NCBI RefSeq assembly: GCF_002993885.1
Contig: NZ_CM009578.1
Coordinates: 248,001 to 312,000, forward strand
Length of the DNA: 64,000 bases
Origin: Sphingopyxis lindanitolerans
Lineage (GTDB): Bacteria > Pseudomonadota > Alphaproteobacteria > Sphingomonadales > Sphingomonadaceae
Direction: 5' to 3'
Shown: in pieces, positions 27,484 to 35,210 of the stretch
Layout: each line of letters opens with the position of its first letter
Numbering within the stretch: position 1 is the stretch's first letter
Program-made: the position numbers and the translations under genes
Notes under the pieces: generated by a model
The model's input: the letters and a program-made list of their open reading frames with translations, nothing else
Databases searched by the model: none
Told to the model about the DNA's origin: nothing

Positions 27484-28353
27484 CTACAAAGCTGCCTTGA
27501 ACAATTCGAGCATCCGTCCCCACGCCTTTTCCGCCGCCGCTTCATTATAGGCGCGGCTGTCGGGCGGGCACCAGCCGTGCATCGCGCCCTTGTAAACCTC
27601 GACCTCGTGCCATTGCGGACGCGGGTCGAGGACGGCGTTCAGCCGGGTCTTTTCCTCGGGATTCTGCTGGTCGTCATTGTCGGCGATCGCGAACAGATAT
27701 CCCGCTTGCGTCCCCGGAATCAGCAGGTGCGGGCTGTCGGGCTTGTCGGTGCCGACCGATGCGCCGTGAAAGCTGGCCGCGGCCTTCACGCGCGCCGGGT
27801 CGAGCGCGGCGGTATAGATGACCATCGGCCCGCCCATGCAATAGCCGGCAGTAGCAAGGCCCTTCGCGGTATCGACCTCGGCCTGCGCATCGAGAAAGGC
27901 GAGATGCGCCTTCGCGTCGGTCTGCACCAGCGTGCGATCGAGCTGCTTGAGATAGCCGAACAGCTTTTCGCGCACCGGGGGATCGTTGAAATCGTTCGCG
28001 GCGTCGACCACCGGCGATTTCTGCCAGCGATAGAAGGGGTTCACGCACAGCACCGCATAGCCGCCCTCCGCCAGCCGGTCGGCCATCTGCCGGAACGCCG
28101 GGCGCAGGCCGCGAATGTCGGGCCACATCAGCACGCCGGGATGCCGACCCTCGGTCGGCGCGACGAAATAGGCATCGACGGTGCCGTCGGCGGTGGTGAT
28201 CGTCACATCGCGCCCCTTGACCGTCCCGGCGGCGCAGGCCGCGACAGGAAGCATCGAGGCTATTGCGCCCGCGCCGACCAAGGCCCCGAATTCGCGGCGC
28301 CGGACGGGAACGCCCGCGCGGTCGAGGTCGGCTTCGGTGATATCGTCGCACAT
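27484..28353 (-). CDS. Exported dienelactone hydrolase family protein
   Basis: A 289-residue alpha/beta hydrolase. The catalytic Cys is in GYCMGG and a conserved His in HGWC near the C-terminus, with the Asp likely in IADNDDQQNP. The N-terminus has VRRREFGALVGAGAIASMLP followed by VAACAAG, that is, a twin-arginine-like motif with a lipobox, suggesting Tat export and possible lipidation. The GAGGAG ribosome site supports the start at 28353. The family hydrolyses lactones and esters; substrate unknown. Confidence 0.88.
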   Translation of the reverse strand: MCDDITEADLDRAGVPVRRREFGALVGAGAIASMLPVAACAAGTVKGRDVTITTADGTVDAYFVAPTEGRHPGVLMWPDIRGLRPAFRQMADRLAEGGYAVLCVNPFYRWQKSPVVDAANDFNDPPVREKLFGYLKQLDRTLVQTDAKAHLAFLDAQAEVDTAKGLATAGYCMGGPMVIYTAALDPARVKAAASFHGASVGTDKPDSPHLLIPGTQAGYLFAIADNDDQQNPEEKTRLNAVLDPRPQWHEVEVYKGAMHGWCPPDSRAYNEAAAEKAWGRMLELFKAAL

Positions 28354-28676
28354 AGGCTTTCTCCTCTTCCCCGACGCCGATACGCGCCGGAGTGCCAAAG
28401 GCTGCGGCCGCGAAAAGCGATTCGACGAAAGGCGCGGAAAACTGCGCAACTTCACACTGAAATCGCAGGCGCGGAGCCGATGGTTACACGCACAGCTAAG
28501 CACGGCCGCCGATAATAGGAAAGGCCTGTCGGGGCGATCATACGAGGGGAATCAGGGATTCATCGGCTAAAAATCGGCACCGCATCAGTTCCTCATCCTC
28601 CCGCTCCGACGGCGGCGCGGCCATCCCCGATGCCGGTCGGCGGCGCTCCGTCGGCCGGTAAAGGGAGACCCGACAG
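28354..28676. promoter_or_regulatory. Divergent promoter region, hydrolase and autotransporter
   Basis: This 323-bp intergenic region carries no gene I can support. It must hold the promoters of both divergent genes. Two GANTC sites lie close together (28549 GAATC, 28557 GATTC), so CcrM methylation could affect the autotransporter promoter. AAGGGAG precedes the autotransporter start. Confidence 0.5.
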
Positions 28677-31454
28677 ATGCGTATCGCCACCCTGATGACC
28701 GCCGCAGCCCCGCTCGCACTCGCCGCGGCGCTGACCTTCGCCGCCCCCGCCCGGGCGGATCCGACCGCGGACTGCAACGTCAACACCGGCTTGGACGGAA
28801 TCCCCGGGAATGCGGACGATACGCCCGGCTCCACCGAATGCGGGGTCGACGCTACGGCCAGCGGCACGCAAAGCACCGCCGTCGGCGCGTCCAGCGAAGC
28901 CACCGGCGAGCGCAGCACGGCGCTCGGCCGCGGCACCAATGCTTCGGCAGTCAACGCCGTTGCGCTCGGCGCGGGATCGGTCGCCGATCAGGACGACACG
29001 GTCTCGGTCGGCGCGGTGGGGGCGGAGCGCCGCATCGTCAATGTCGGCACCGGCACCGGGGTGACCGACGCGGTCAACCTCGGTCAGCTCAATGCGGCGC
29101 TCGCGATGGTTTCGGCCGGCGCAAACCCCTATTTCGCCTCTTCCTTCGGCGGCACGCCCGCCTCGGCGACCGGGTTTTCGGCCATGGCGCTGGGTGAGAA
29201 CGCCGTCGCCGACGGCTTCCAGAGCCTCGCGATCGGCCTGTCGAGCACCGCCAGCAACGGCAACACGATCGCGATGGGTACGCAGAGCGAAGCGAGCGGC
29301 AATGCTGGCGCGATCGCCATCGGCAGCTTCGCAGCGGCAAGTGGCGAATCGAGCACCGCGCTCGGCTCCGCCGCCACGGCCTCGTCCGATTCCGGCACTG
29401 CGCTCGGTTCGACCAGCAATGCCAGCGGCAGCTATGCGATCGCGATCGGACCGGCGAGCCATGCCAGCGGAATCTATACCGCCGCGATCGGCCCGTTCGC
29501 GCGGGCCGGCGGCGATTACAGCGTCAGCCTCGGCAGCCTCAGCGAGGCGCAGGGGGCGAGTTCCGTGGTGATTGGCGGCGCCCTTCCGCTTTCTGGCGGC
29601 AGCCTCGCCAGTGCCTCGGCGGGCGGCCAGCACGCCACCGCGCTCGGCGCCGCCGCGATCGCATCGGCCGATGACAGTATCGCGCTCGGCGCCCAGTCGC
29701 TGGCCGATCGGGCAGGAACCGTCTCGGTCGGCCGTGTCGGCGCCGAACGGCAGATGGTCAACGTCGCCGCAGGCACCCAAGCTACCGACGCGGTGAATCT
29801 CGATCAACTCGACGCCGTCGCGACGACCGCCAACGCGGCGCTTGCCAATGCCGCGACGGCGCAGACGACGGCAGACACAGCGCAGACGACCGCCAACGCC
29901 GCACTCGCCAATGCCGCGACCGCGCAAACGGCGGCGGACGCGGCGCAGGGCGCCGCTGATTCGGCACTGACCCAAGCCATGACTGCGCAGGTCACGGCCG
30001 ACACCGCCCGCGCCGAGGCCGGGGTCGCGCAGACGACAGCGGACACGGCCCAGACCACCGCGAACACCGCCCTCGCCAATGCGGCGACCGCGCAGACGGC
30101 GGCGGATGCCGCCCAGGGCACGGCTGGCTCGGCGCTGGCCAACGCCGCCACCGCGCAGAGCACGGCCGACAACGCGCTCGCTGACGCCGCTACCGCTCAA
30201 GGCACGGCCGATACCGCACGGGTCGAGGCCGCAGGGGCGCAGGCGACCGCCGATCAGGCCTTCGCCGTCGGCCAGGCAAATACGGCGGCGATCCAGACAG
30301 CGCAGTCCGCCGCCGATACGGCGCTGACCAATGCGGCCACGGCCCAGTCCACCGCGGACGCAGCCGGGGCCACCGCCGGCGCCGCGCGCGTCGATGCGGC
30401 GACCGCGCAGACGGCCGCCGACTCGGCGCTGGCGAAGGTCGCGACGGCGCAGGGCACCGCCGACACGGCCCGCGTCGAAGCCGGGACCGCGCAAACGACC
30501 GCGAACAGCGCGCTCGCCGACGCCGCCACCGCGCAGGGCACGGCCGATACCGCGCGGGTCGAGGCTGCGGGTGCGCAGGCGACCGCCGATCAGGCGCTCG
30601 CGCGGACCGACTATGTCGCCGTGAACGGCAGCGGCGCGCTCGCCGACGCTGCCGGCGTCGATGCGATCGCGATCGGCGCCGCCGCCAGCGCGGCCAGCGA
30701 CGATGCGGTCGCGATCGGCACGGATGTCAGCGCGTCCGACGGCCGCGCGGTGTCGATCGGCTATGGCAATGTCGCCTCGGGCAATGGCGCCGTGGCGATC
30801 GGCGATCCCAATAGCGCCGCCGGAACCGGCGCGGTCGCGATCGGCGAGGACAATAGCGCCGCCGGCATCGGCGCAGTCGCTCTCGGCAACGCCAACCGCG
30901 CCATCGGCGACGGTGCGATCGCGCTCGGCAACGGGGCGACGGCGAGCGTGGCCGGGGCGGTCGCGATCGGTCCCGACGCCGAAGCGACGCGGCCCGACCA
31001 GATCGCGCTGGGCGCGGCGCGCTCCACCTACACGCTGGCCGGAATCTCCTCCGACGCCAGCCGAGCGGCGCAGGAGGGCGCGGTCAGCCTTGTCACCACC
31101 GATCTTGCGGGCAATCTCTCGACGCTCGACCTCGACGTGGGCGCACTCACCAATGTCGGCGGCCGGCTCGATGCGCTGGAAGGGCGGGTTTCGGCGCTCG
31201 ACACGGCGCTGGACCGGGGCTTTCGGCGCGCCAATGGCGGGATCGCGGCGGCGATGGCGATGGGCGGCACGGTGATGCCGCCCGATACCACCCTCGCGAT
31301 CTCCTTCAACCTCGCCACCTATCGCGGCCAACAGGGCTTTTCCGGCGCGGTCGTGGCGCGGATCACCGATCATGTCTGGGTCTCCGGCGGCTTTGCCGGG
31401 TCCACCGTGCATGGCTCCACCGGCGGCCGTGCCGGCATCACCTTCGGCTGGTAA
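28677..31454 (+). CDS. Trimeric autotransporter adhesin (YadA-like)
   Basis: A 925-residue surface protein. The signal peptide is about residues 1-27 (ending AAPARA). Head 1 (about 55-375) is built of YadA-head repeats (ALG/AIG every 14-16 residues) with neck motifs VNVGTGTGVTDAVNLGQLNA and VNVAAGTQATDAVNLDQLDA. A stalk (about 378-643) is made of heptads such as TADTAQT-TANAALA-NAATAQT. A second head (about 645-780) and a C-terminal YadA anchor follow (about 825-925, ending GRAGITFGW with terminal aromatic). It trimerises, exports its own passenger and mediates adhesion. The heptad core is almost only Ala and Thr, unlike usual Val/Leu/Ile stalks. Confidence 0.93.
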   Translation: MRIATLMTAAAPLALAAALTFAAPARADPTADCNVNTGLDGIPGNADDTPGSTECGVDATASGTQSTAVGASSEATGERSTALGRGTNASAVNAVALGAGSVADQDDTVSVGAVGAERRIVNVGTGTGVTDAVNLGQLNAALAMVSAGANPYFASSFGGTPASATGFSAMALGENAVADGFQSLAIGLSSTASNGNTIAMGTQSEASGNAGAIAIGSFAAASGESSTALGSAATASSDSGTALGSTSNASGSYAIAIGPASHASGIYTAAIGPFARAGGDYSVSLGSLSEAQGASSVVIGGALPLSGGSLASASAGGQHATALGAAAIASADDSIALGAQSLADRAGTVSVGRVGAERQMVNVAAGTQATDAVNLDQLDAVATTANAALANAATAQTTADTAQTTANAALANAATAQTAADAAQGAADSALTQAMTAQVTADTARAEAGVAQTTADTAQTTANTALANAATAQTAADAAQGTAGSALANAATAQSTADNALADAATAQGTADTARVEAAGAQATADQAFAVGQANTAAIQTAQSAADTALTNAATAQSTADAAGATAGAARVDAATAQTAADSALAKVATAQGTADTARVEAGTAQTTANSALADAATAQGTADTARVEAAGAQATADQALARTDYVAVNGSGALADAAGVDAIAIGAAASAASDDAVAIGTDVSASDGRAVSIGYGNVASGNGAVAIGDPNSAAGTGAVAIGEDNSAAGIGAVALGNANRAIGDGAIALGNGATASVAGAVAIGPDAEATRPDQIALGAARSTYTLAGISSDASRAAQEGAVSLVTTDLAGNLSTLDLDVGALTNVGGRLDALEGRVSALDTALDRGFRRANGGIAAAMAMGGTVMPPDTTLAISFNLATYRGQQGFSGAVVARITDHVWVSGGFAGSTVHGSTGGRAGITFGW

Positions 31455-31476
31455 CGCATAACGAAAGAAAGCGAAG

Positions 31477-31818
31477 ATGACGAAAAAGATCGATCTGGAC
31501 CCCGGCGAAACCGAGATCGGAGCCTGGACCCTGTTCTACCTGCCTCCCTATGGCGGCAGATTCAACGGCAAGCTCACCGTGACCGACCGCCGGCTGATCT
31601 ACGACGCCTCCGACGACGCGAGCCTTGGCGGCATGCTCACCAATACGGCGGCGAGCGGCTGGCTGGAGATCGCCAAGGCCGACATCCGCGATGTCGAGGT
31701 CACGCGCAGCCTTTTTCACAAGCGAGCGCTGCTGACTCTCGCCGACGGCAGCTTCCACACCTTCGACCGCGGCGCGATGAGCATCGACAAGGTCGCCGAA
31801 GCCATCGAGGTCCGCTGA
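31477..31818 (+). CDS. Small PH/GRAM-like domain protein
   Basis: A 113-residue soluble protein. LYYLPP-like beginning, then GKLTVTDRRLIYDAS, ADIRDVEVTRS, KRALLTLADGSFHTFDRGAMS and a terminal helix VAEAIEV give the seven-strand plus helix pattern of bacterial PH/GRAM-like domains. It starts 22 bp after the adhesin stop, so it is probably co-transcribed with it. The function is unknown; a membrane-proximal or regulatory role is a guess. Confidence 0.65.
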   Translation: MTKKIDLDPGETEIGAWTLFYLPPYGGRFNGKLTVTDRRLIYDASDDASLGGMLTNTAASGWLEIAKADIRDVEVTRSLFHKRALLTLADGSFHTFDRGAMSIDKVAEAIEVR

Positions 31819-31839
31819 TGCACCCGCCCGGCGATCGCG

Positions 31840-33411
31840 TCAGGTGCGCCGGTAATCGGGCTGCACGCCCGCCGCGCGCCAATAGCGTTCGAGCCCCAGT
31901 TGCTCGACCAGGCGATTGAAGCGCGGATCGGCGCGCAGCGCCCGGGTCGACGGGGCGAACAGGATCGACGTCTCGCGATCCTCGAGCGCATGATAATAAG
32001 GCGCACCTGGAGCGTCCTGATCCGGCACCGTGAAACCGCGTCCAAAGAAAAGGGCGTCCGCGAGCGCAAAGGCTTCGTCGATCAGCCCGAGCTCGGCGAA
32101 ATTTTCCAACACACTCCCCGCCACGCCGTTTCCGGTCCGCGCCCGCTCCATCTCATCCGCTGCGAAACGCGCGACTTCGTCCGGCGCGGGGCTCTCGAAC
32201 AGGTGCGCGATCCGGCCGAGACGGTCCCAATCCCCTTGATCGATCCCGGTCGGACGGCCCGAACGGTTCGCGATCAGCGCGGCGGCGGCACCGGCGCGGC
32301 CGCTGAACAGCCAGATTTGGTAGCGCAGGAAGAACATATTGGGTTCCGTCGGGTAGAGGGCGGTCGCCTCCGCGATGCGCCGGTCCGCATCTTCCAGCCG
32401 GCCTGCGGCCCACAGACTTTCGATCAGATAATAATATTCGCCCGGCTCCAGCGTCCGCTCCCCCTTGCTTCCGCCCATGCGGTCCAGGATCTGCGCAGCC
32501 TCCGCAAATCGGCCGACCATGCCCAATATATAGCCGAGCGTGGTGCGGAACAGGTCGTCCTCCGGATGATCGCGCCCGGCGGCCCGCAACGTGCGCTCGA
32601 TCTCCAGCCAATGGCCGCGCCATGGCTGGGCGAAGGCCAGCGCTGCCCGGCCCATGCCATTGCCACGATCGATGGCGAGCGCGCGCGTCGCGGCGGCCCG
32701 GGCGCGATCGCGGCGCGCCTCGCGCTCCGCGGCGGGATAATAATGCGACGAATAGGCATAGACGAAACCCAGGGAGCCCCAGCCGTCGGCATAATCGGGC
32801 GCCAGTTCGACCGCGCGCCGGAACAGCCCGGCGGCCTCGATCTGCGCATCGCGGTTGCCCTGAAGCATCATTGTCCAGCCCCGCCCCATCAATCGTTCGA
32901 CCTCGGGCGGAACGGCAGGGCGGGCGGCGCGCCGATAAAGCCACGCGCCGCCCCCGGCCAGCGCGGTCACGCCCAGCGCCGCGCCGCCCAATGCGAATCC
33001 GCGCCGCGTCGGACGCAAAGCGGGCGATAGCGCCGCATCCCCCGCCTCCGACGCCGGCGAAGCGGCCTCGAACCCGCTGCTAGCAAGCCGATAGCCGATC
33101 TTGGTGATCGTCTCGATCGCAAAGCTGCCCGCGCCGATGCCATCCGCAACCTTGCGAAGGCGGGAGATGACGCGGTTGATGGCATCGTCACCGACGATCC
33201 GCCCTTCCCAGCACGACCGGGTCAGTTCATCGCGCGTCACGATACCGCCATCGGCCCGGTGGAGTGCGATCAATACCTGCATCACCCGATGCTCCAGCAC
33301 CTCGCGCACGCCGTCATCGCGTGTCAGTTCGCGCCGCGCCGGCGACACCGACAACCTGCCAATGATGACGTCGGCCTGGCGTGCCAGGTCGACCCGCTCC
33401 ACGGAACCCAT
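31840..33411 (-). CDS. Winged-helix (OmpR/ToxR-type) regulator with membrane segment and TPR domain
   Basis: A 523-residue protein. The N-terminal OmpR/PhoB-type winged helix (about 12-110) has LEHRVMQVLIALHRADGGIV, DELTRSCWEGRIVGDDAINR and the wing IETITKIGYRL. A single transmembrane helix lies at about 137-160 (RRGFALGGAALGVTALAGGG), with a TPR-like C-terminal domain (about 170-520) rich in Ala/Tyr/Asp helices. This is the CadC-like layout of a one-component membrane-bound regulator; the target is unknown. It converges with the adhesin operon (21 bp between stops). Confidence 0.85.
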   Translation of the reverse strand: MGSVERVDLARQADVIIGRLSVSPARRELTRDDGVREVLEHRVMQVLIALHRADGGIVTRDELTRSCWEGRIVGDDAINRVISRLRKVADGIGAGSFAIETITKIGYRLASSGFEAASPASEAGDAALSPALRPTRRGFALGGAALGVTALAGGGAWLYRRAARPAVPPEVERLMGRGWTMMLQGNRDAQIEAAGLFRRAVELAPDYADGWGSLGFVYAYSSHYYPAAEREARRDRARAAATRALAIDRGNGMGRAALAFAQPWRGHWLEIERTLRAAGRDHPEDDLFRTTLGYILGMVGRFAEAAQILDRMGGSKGERTLEPGEYYYLIESLWAAGRLEDADRRIAEATALYPTEPNMFFLRYQIWLFSGRAGAAAALIANRSGRPTGIDQGDWDRLGRIAHLFESPAPDEVARFAADEMERARTGNGVAGSVLENFAELGLIDEAFALADALFFGRGFTVPDQDAPGAPYYHALEDRETSILFAPSTRALRADPRFNRLVEQLGLERYWRAAGVQPDYRRT

Positions 33412-33646
33412 GCTCCCTCCCGGTTCAGGCTTGGCCCAAATCTATCGGACCTCGGCCCGGACGTCGAGCCTCGCTTGCGGGCACCAGATGGCGGGCGCCG
33501 CTCAGCGGCAACGTCGATGCGCGCGGCCGCGCCGAAGCCCCCTCACCGATCCGGATTCTGAGGCTCCTCCGCACGCGCTGCCTCCGCCTCCATGCTCGTG
33601 GGCGGCCGTGATATCCGATAGGTCGCGCCGGTAACGGGTGCCGACA

Positions 33647-34306
33647 TCAGGCGTGGCGAAGAACCTCGTCATAACTATGCGCCACATGATGCACCCCGAC
33701 GCCGCGCAGCATCGCCCCATGCGCGGCGCGATCGACGATATGGCCCGCGCCGCAAAAGCCGACGACGGTCATTCCCGCCGCAAGAGCCGCCTGGGCGCCG
33801 ATCGGCGAATCCTCGATCGCGAGACAGCGTGCCGGATCGATCGCCAGCCCGTTTGCGGCGGCGAGATAGATGTCGGGATGCGGCTTGCCGCGGTCCCAGC
33901 CGTCGGCGCTGTAGACATGCTCGCCGAAATGATGGCCAAGCCCGAACAGACCGAGCGCCCAGTCGATATATTCCGCACGGCTCGACGAAGCGATCGCGCG
34001 CGGCATCGGCCCGAGCGCATCGAGAAAAGCGGCAGCACCGGGCACCGCGTCGAACCCATCCATGAAGCGTGCCCGCGCCCGCTCGCGGTGACGCTCGCGA
34101 AAATCGGCGGGCAGCGATCGGCCGAAGCGCGCCTCGATCCGCCGCTGGGTTTCCTGCCAATTATGCCCGTAATAATCGCGCAGGCACTCGTCATAGGTCG
34201 TCGGCATGCCCGCCGCAGTCAGGCTCTCGGCAAGCGACTGGTTCGCGCGCACCTCGCTGTCGGCGATGACGCCGTCGAAATCGAAGATGATCGCGGCGAA
34301 TCTCAT
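33647..34306 (-). CDS. HAD-family hydrolase (phosphatase/phosphomutase-like)
   Basis: A 219-residue HAD subfamily IA protein. Motif I is IIFDFDGVIADSE (about 6-18), motif II AIASSSR, motif III lysine in RGKPHPDIYLAAA, and motif IV AIEDSPIGAQAALAAGM. It has a helical cap between motifs I and II. It resembles beta-phosphoglucomutase/sugar phosphatases; the substrate cannot be read. The 235 bp before it (33412-33646) show no gene. Confidence 0.88.
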   Translation of the reverse strand: MRFAAIIFDFDGVIADSEVRANQSLAESLTAAGMPTTYDECLRDYYGHNWQETQRRIEARFGRSLPADFRERHRERARARFMDGFDAVPGAAAFLDALGPMPRAIASSSRAEYIDWALGLFGLGHHFGEHVYSADGWDRGKPHPDIYLAAANGLAIDPARCLAIEDSPIGAQAALAAGMTVVGFCGAGHIVDRAAHGAMLRGVGVHHVAHSYDEVLRHA

Positions 34307-34363
34307 GCGAATCCTACAATCTTCATACTTCCCGCCTAGAGCCTCGACGAACAGGAGACACCC

Positions 34364-34552
34364 ATGAAATTCATCGAGCTCAGGTCGCGCGGCGGCAATT
34401 ATCTGGTCGTCGCCGAGAATGTCGCCTGGCTCCGCGACTATGAAAATGACCAGACCCAGGTCGGCATGGTCGGCGGCGCGCCGCTGCTGGTCGCGGGCAA
34501 GATCGAGGACATCGCGGCGTCGATTCTGGCGCAGGCGAATGCCGCGGGGTGA
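34364..34552 (+). CDS. Small FlbD-like hypothetical protein
   Basis: A 62-residue protein, MKFIELRSRGGNYLVVAENV at the start, then GMVGGAPLLVAGKIEDIAAS. AGGAG 9 bp upstream supports it being real. The short beta-sheet plus terminal helix pattern (residue ... V/A-E ... T/G-x-P-L-V) recalls FlbD and similar small regulators, but similarity is too weak to name it. Divergent from the HAD gene. Confidence 0.6.
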   Translation: MKFIELRSRGGNYLVVAENVAWLRDYENDQTQVGMVGGAPLLVAGKIEDIAASILAQANAAG

Positions 34553-34592
34553 AGAGCTTCGACGGCGCGGCGCGGATGCTTGGTTCCCGGAT

Positions 34593-35210
34593 TCAAGCCT
34601 CCTCGCTCAAATAGGCGAACAGCCCGGCGCTCCATTGTCGCCTATCTTCCACCAACTGCAGATATTCGTCGGACCGCCAGGTCCGCAAATCCTGGATCAC
34701 GTCCGACAAAGAGATGATGTCGGACAGTCCGGTCGCTTCCTGAATGGTTCGGACATTCTGGCGATCGAGCGCGCCCCAGATCAGGATCGCCCCGTCGGTC
34801 TCGATCGGCTCGCGACGATGGAATATGGGAGGCCGCGTTCGCTCATACGCAGCCGCAAGAAAACCAGCGAACGCGGCCTTTTTATGATGGGCCAATTGGG
34901 CAACGTCCGAGAGCGTCAGATATCGGTAGTTTTCAAACGCGATTTCGCATTTTTGCTCCACGACGAAAACCCGATCTGTCGCGCGCGATCGGAACAAAAA
35001 GTCCAGCGTGTACGGCTTGCCCTCATAATGGAGAGTTGGCCTTCCCAGATTTTCATAGGGACTGCGATCATCGCGGCACCAGATACGGACAATCTCTTCT
35101 GAAAATATTCCGAATATTCGAGAAAGGAAATTGCCTCTCGCCATGGGCTCGCCGGGTTGCCTGAAATGCGCGACAAAATGATCGGCGTCGAGCATCTTGC
35201 TTTCGCTCAC
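34593..35210 (-). CDS. PD-(D/E)XK nuclease-like hypothetical protein
   Basis: A 205-residue protein. It has an Asp70-x14-Glu85-x-Lys87 core (YTLDFLF then VFVVEQKCE), flanked by strands and the helix AQLAHHKKAAFAGFLAAA, which fits a PD-(D/E)XK fold (inference). The GTG start at 35210 overlaps the glmS stop by 4 bp (GTGA), an arrangement for coupled translation; Met6 is an alternative. Base composition is noticeably less GC-rich than in glmS, suggesting recent acquisition. The activity is unproven; a defence or repair role is possible. Confidence 0.6.
   Translation of the reverse strand: MSESKMLDADHFVAHFRQPGEPMARGNFLSRIFGIFSEEIVRIWCRDDRSPYENLGRPTLHYEGKPYTLDFLFRSRATDRVFVVEQKCEIAFENYRYLTLSDVAQLAHHKKAAFAGFLAAAYERTRPPIFHRREPIETDGAILIWGALDRQNVRTIQEATGLSDIISLSDVIQDLRTWRSDEYLQLVEDRRQWSAGLFAYLSEEA

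Noticed and set aside
29810-30605. Regular repeats that could be taken for a CRISPR array
   Set aside because: They are coding heptad repeats in the adhesin stalk, in frame, without unique spacers or cas genes.
28593-31412. A 939-codon minus-strand open frame opposite the autotransporter gene
   Set aside because: It is a mirror of the GC-rich, 63-bp repetitive adhesin gene: Arg/Gly-rich translation, no domain, no ribosome site. The plus frame has a signal peptide, heads, stalk and anchor.
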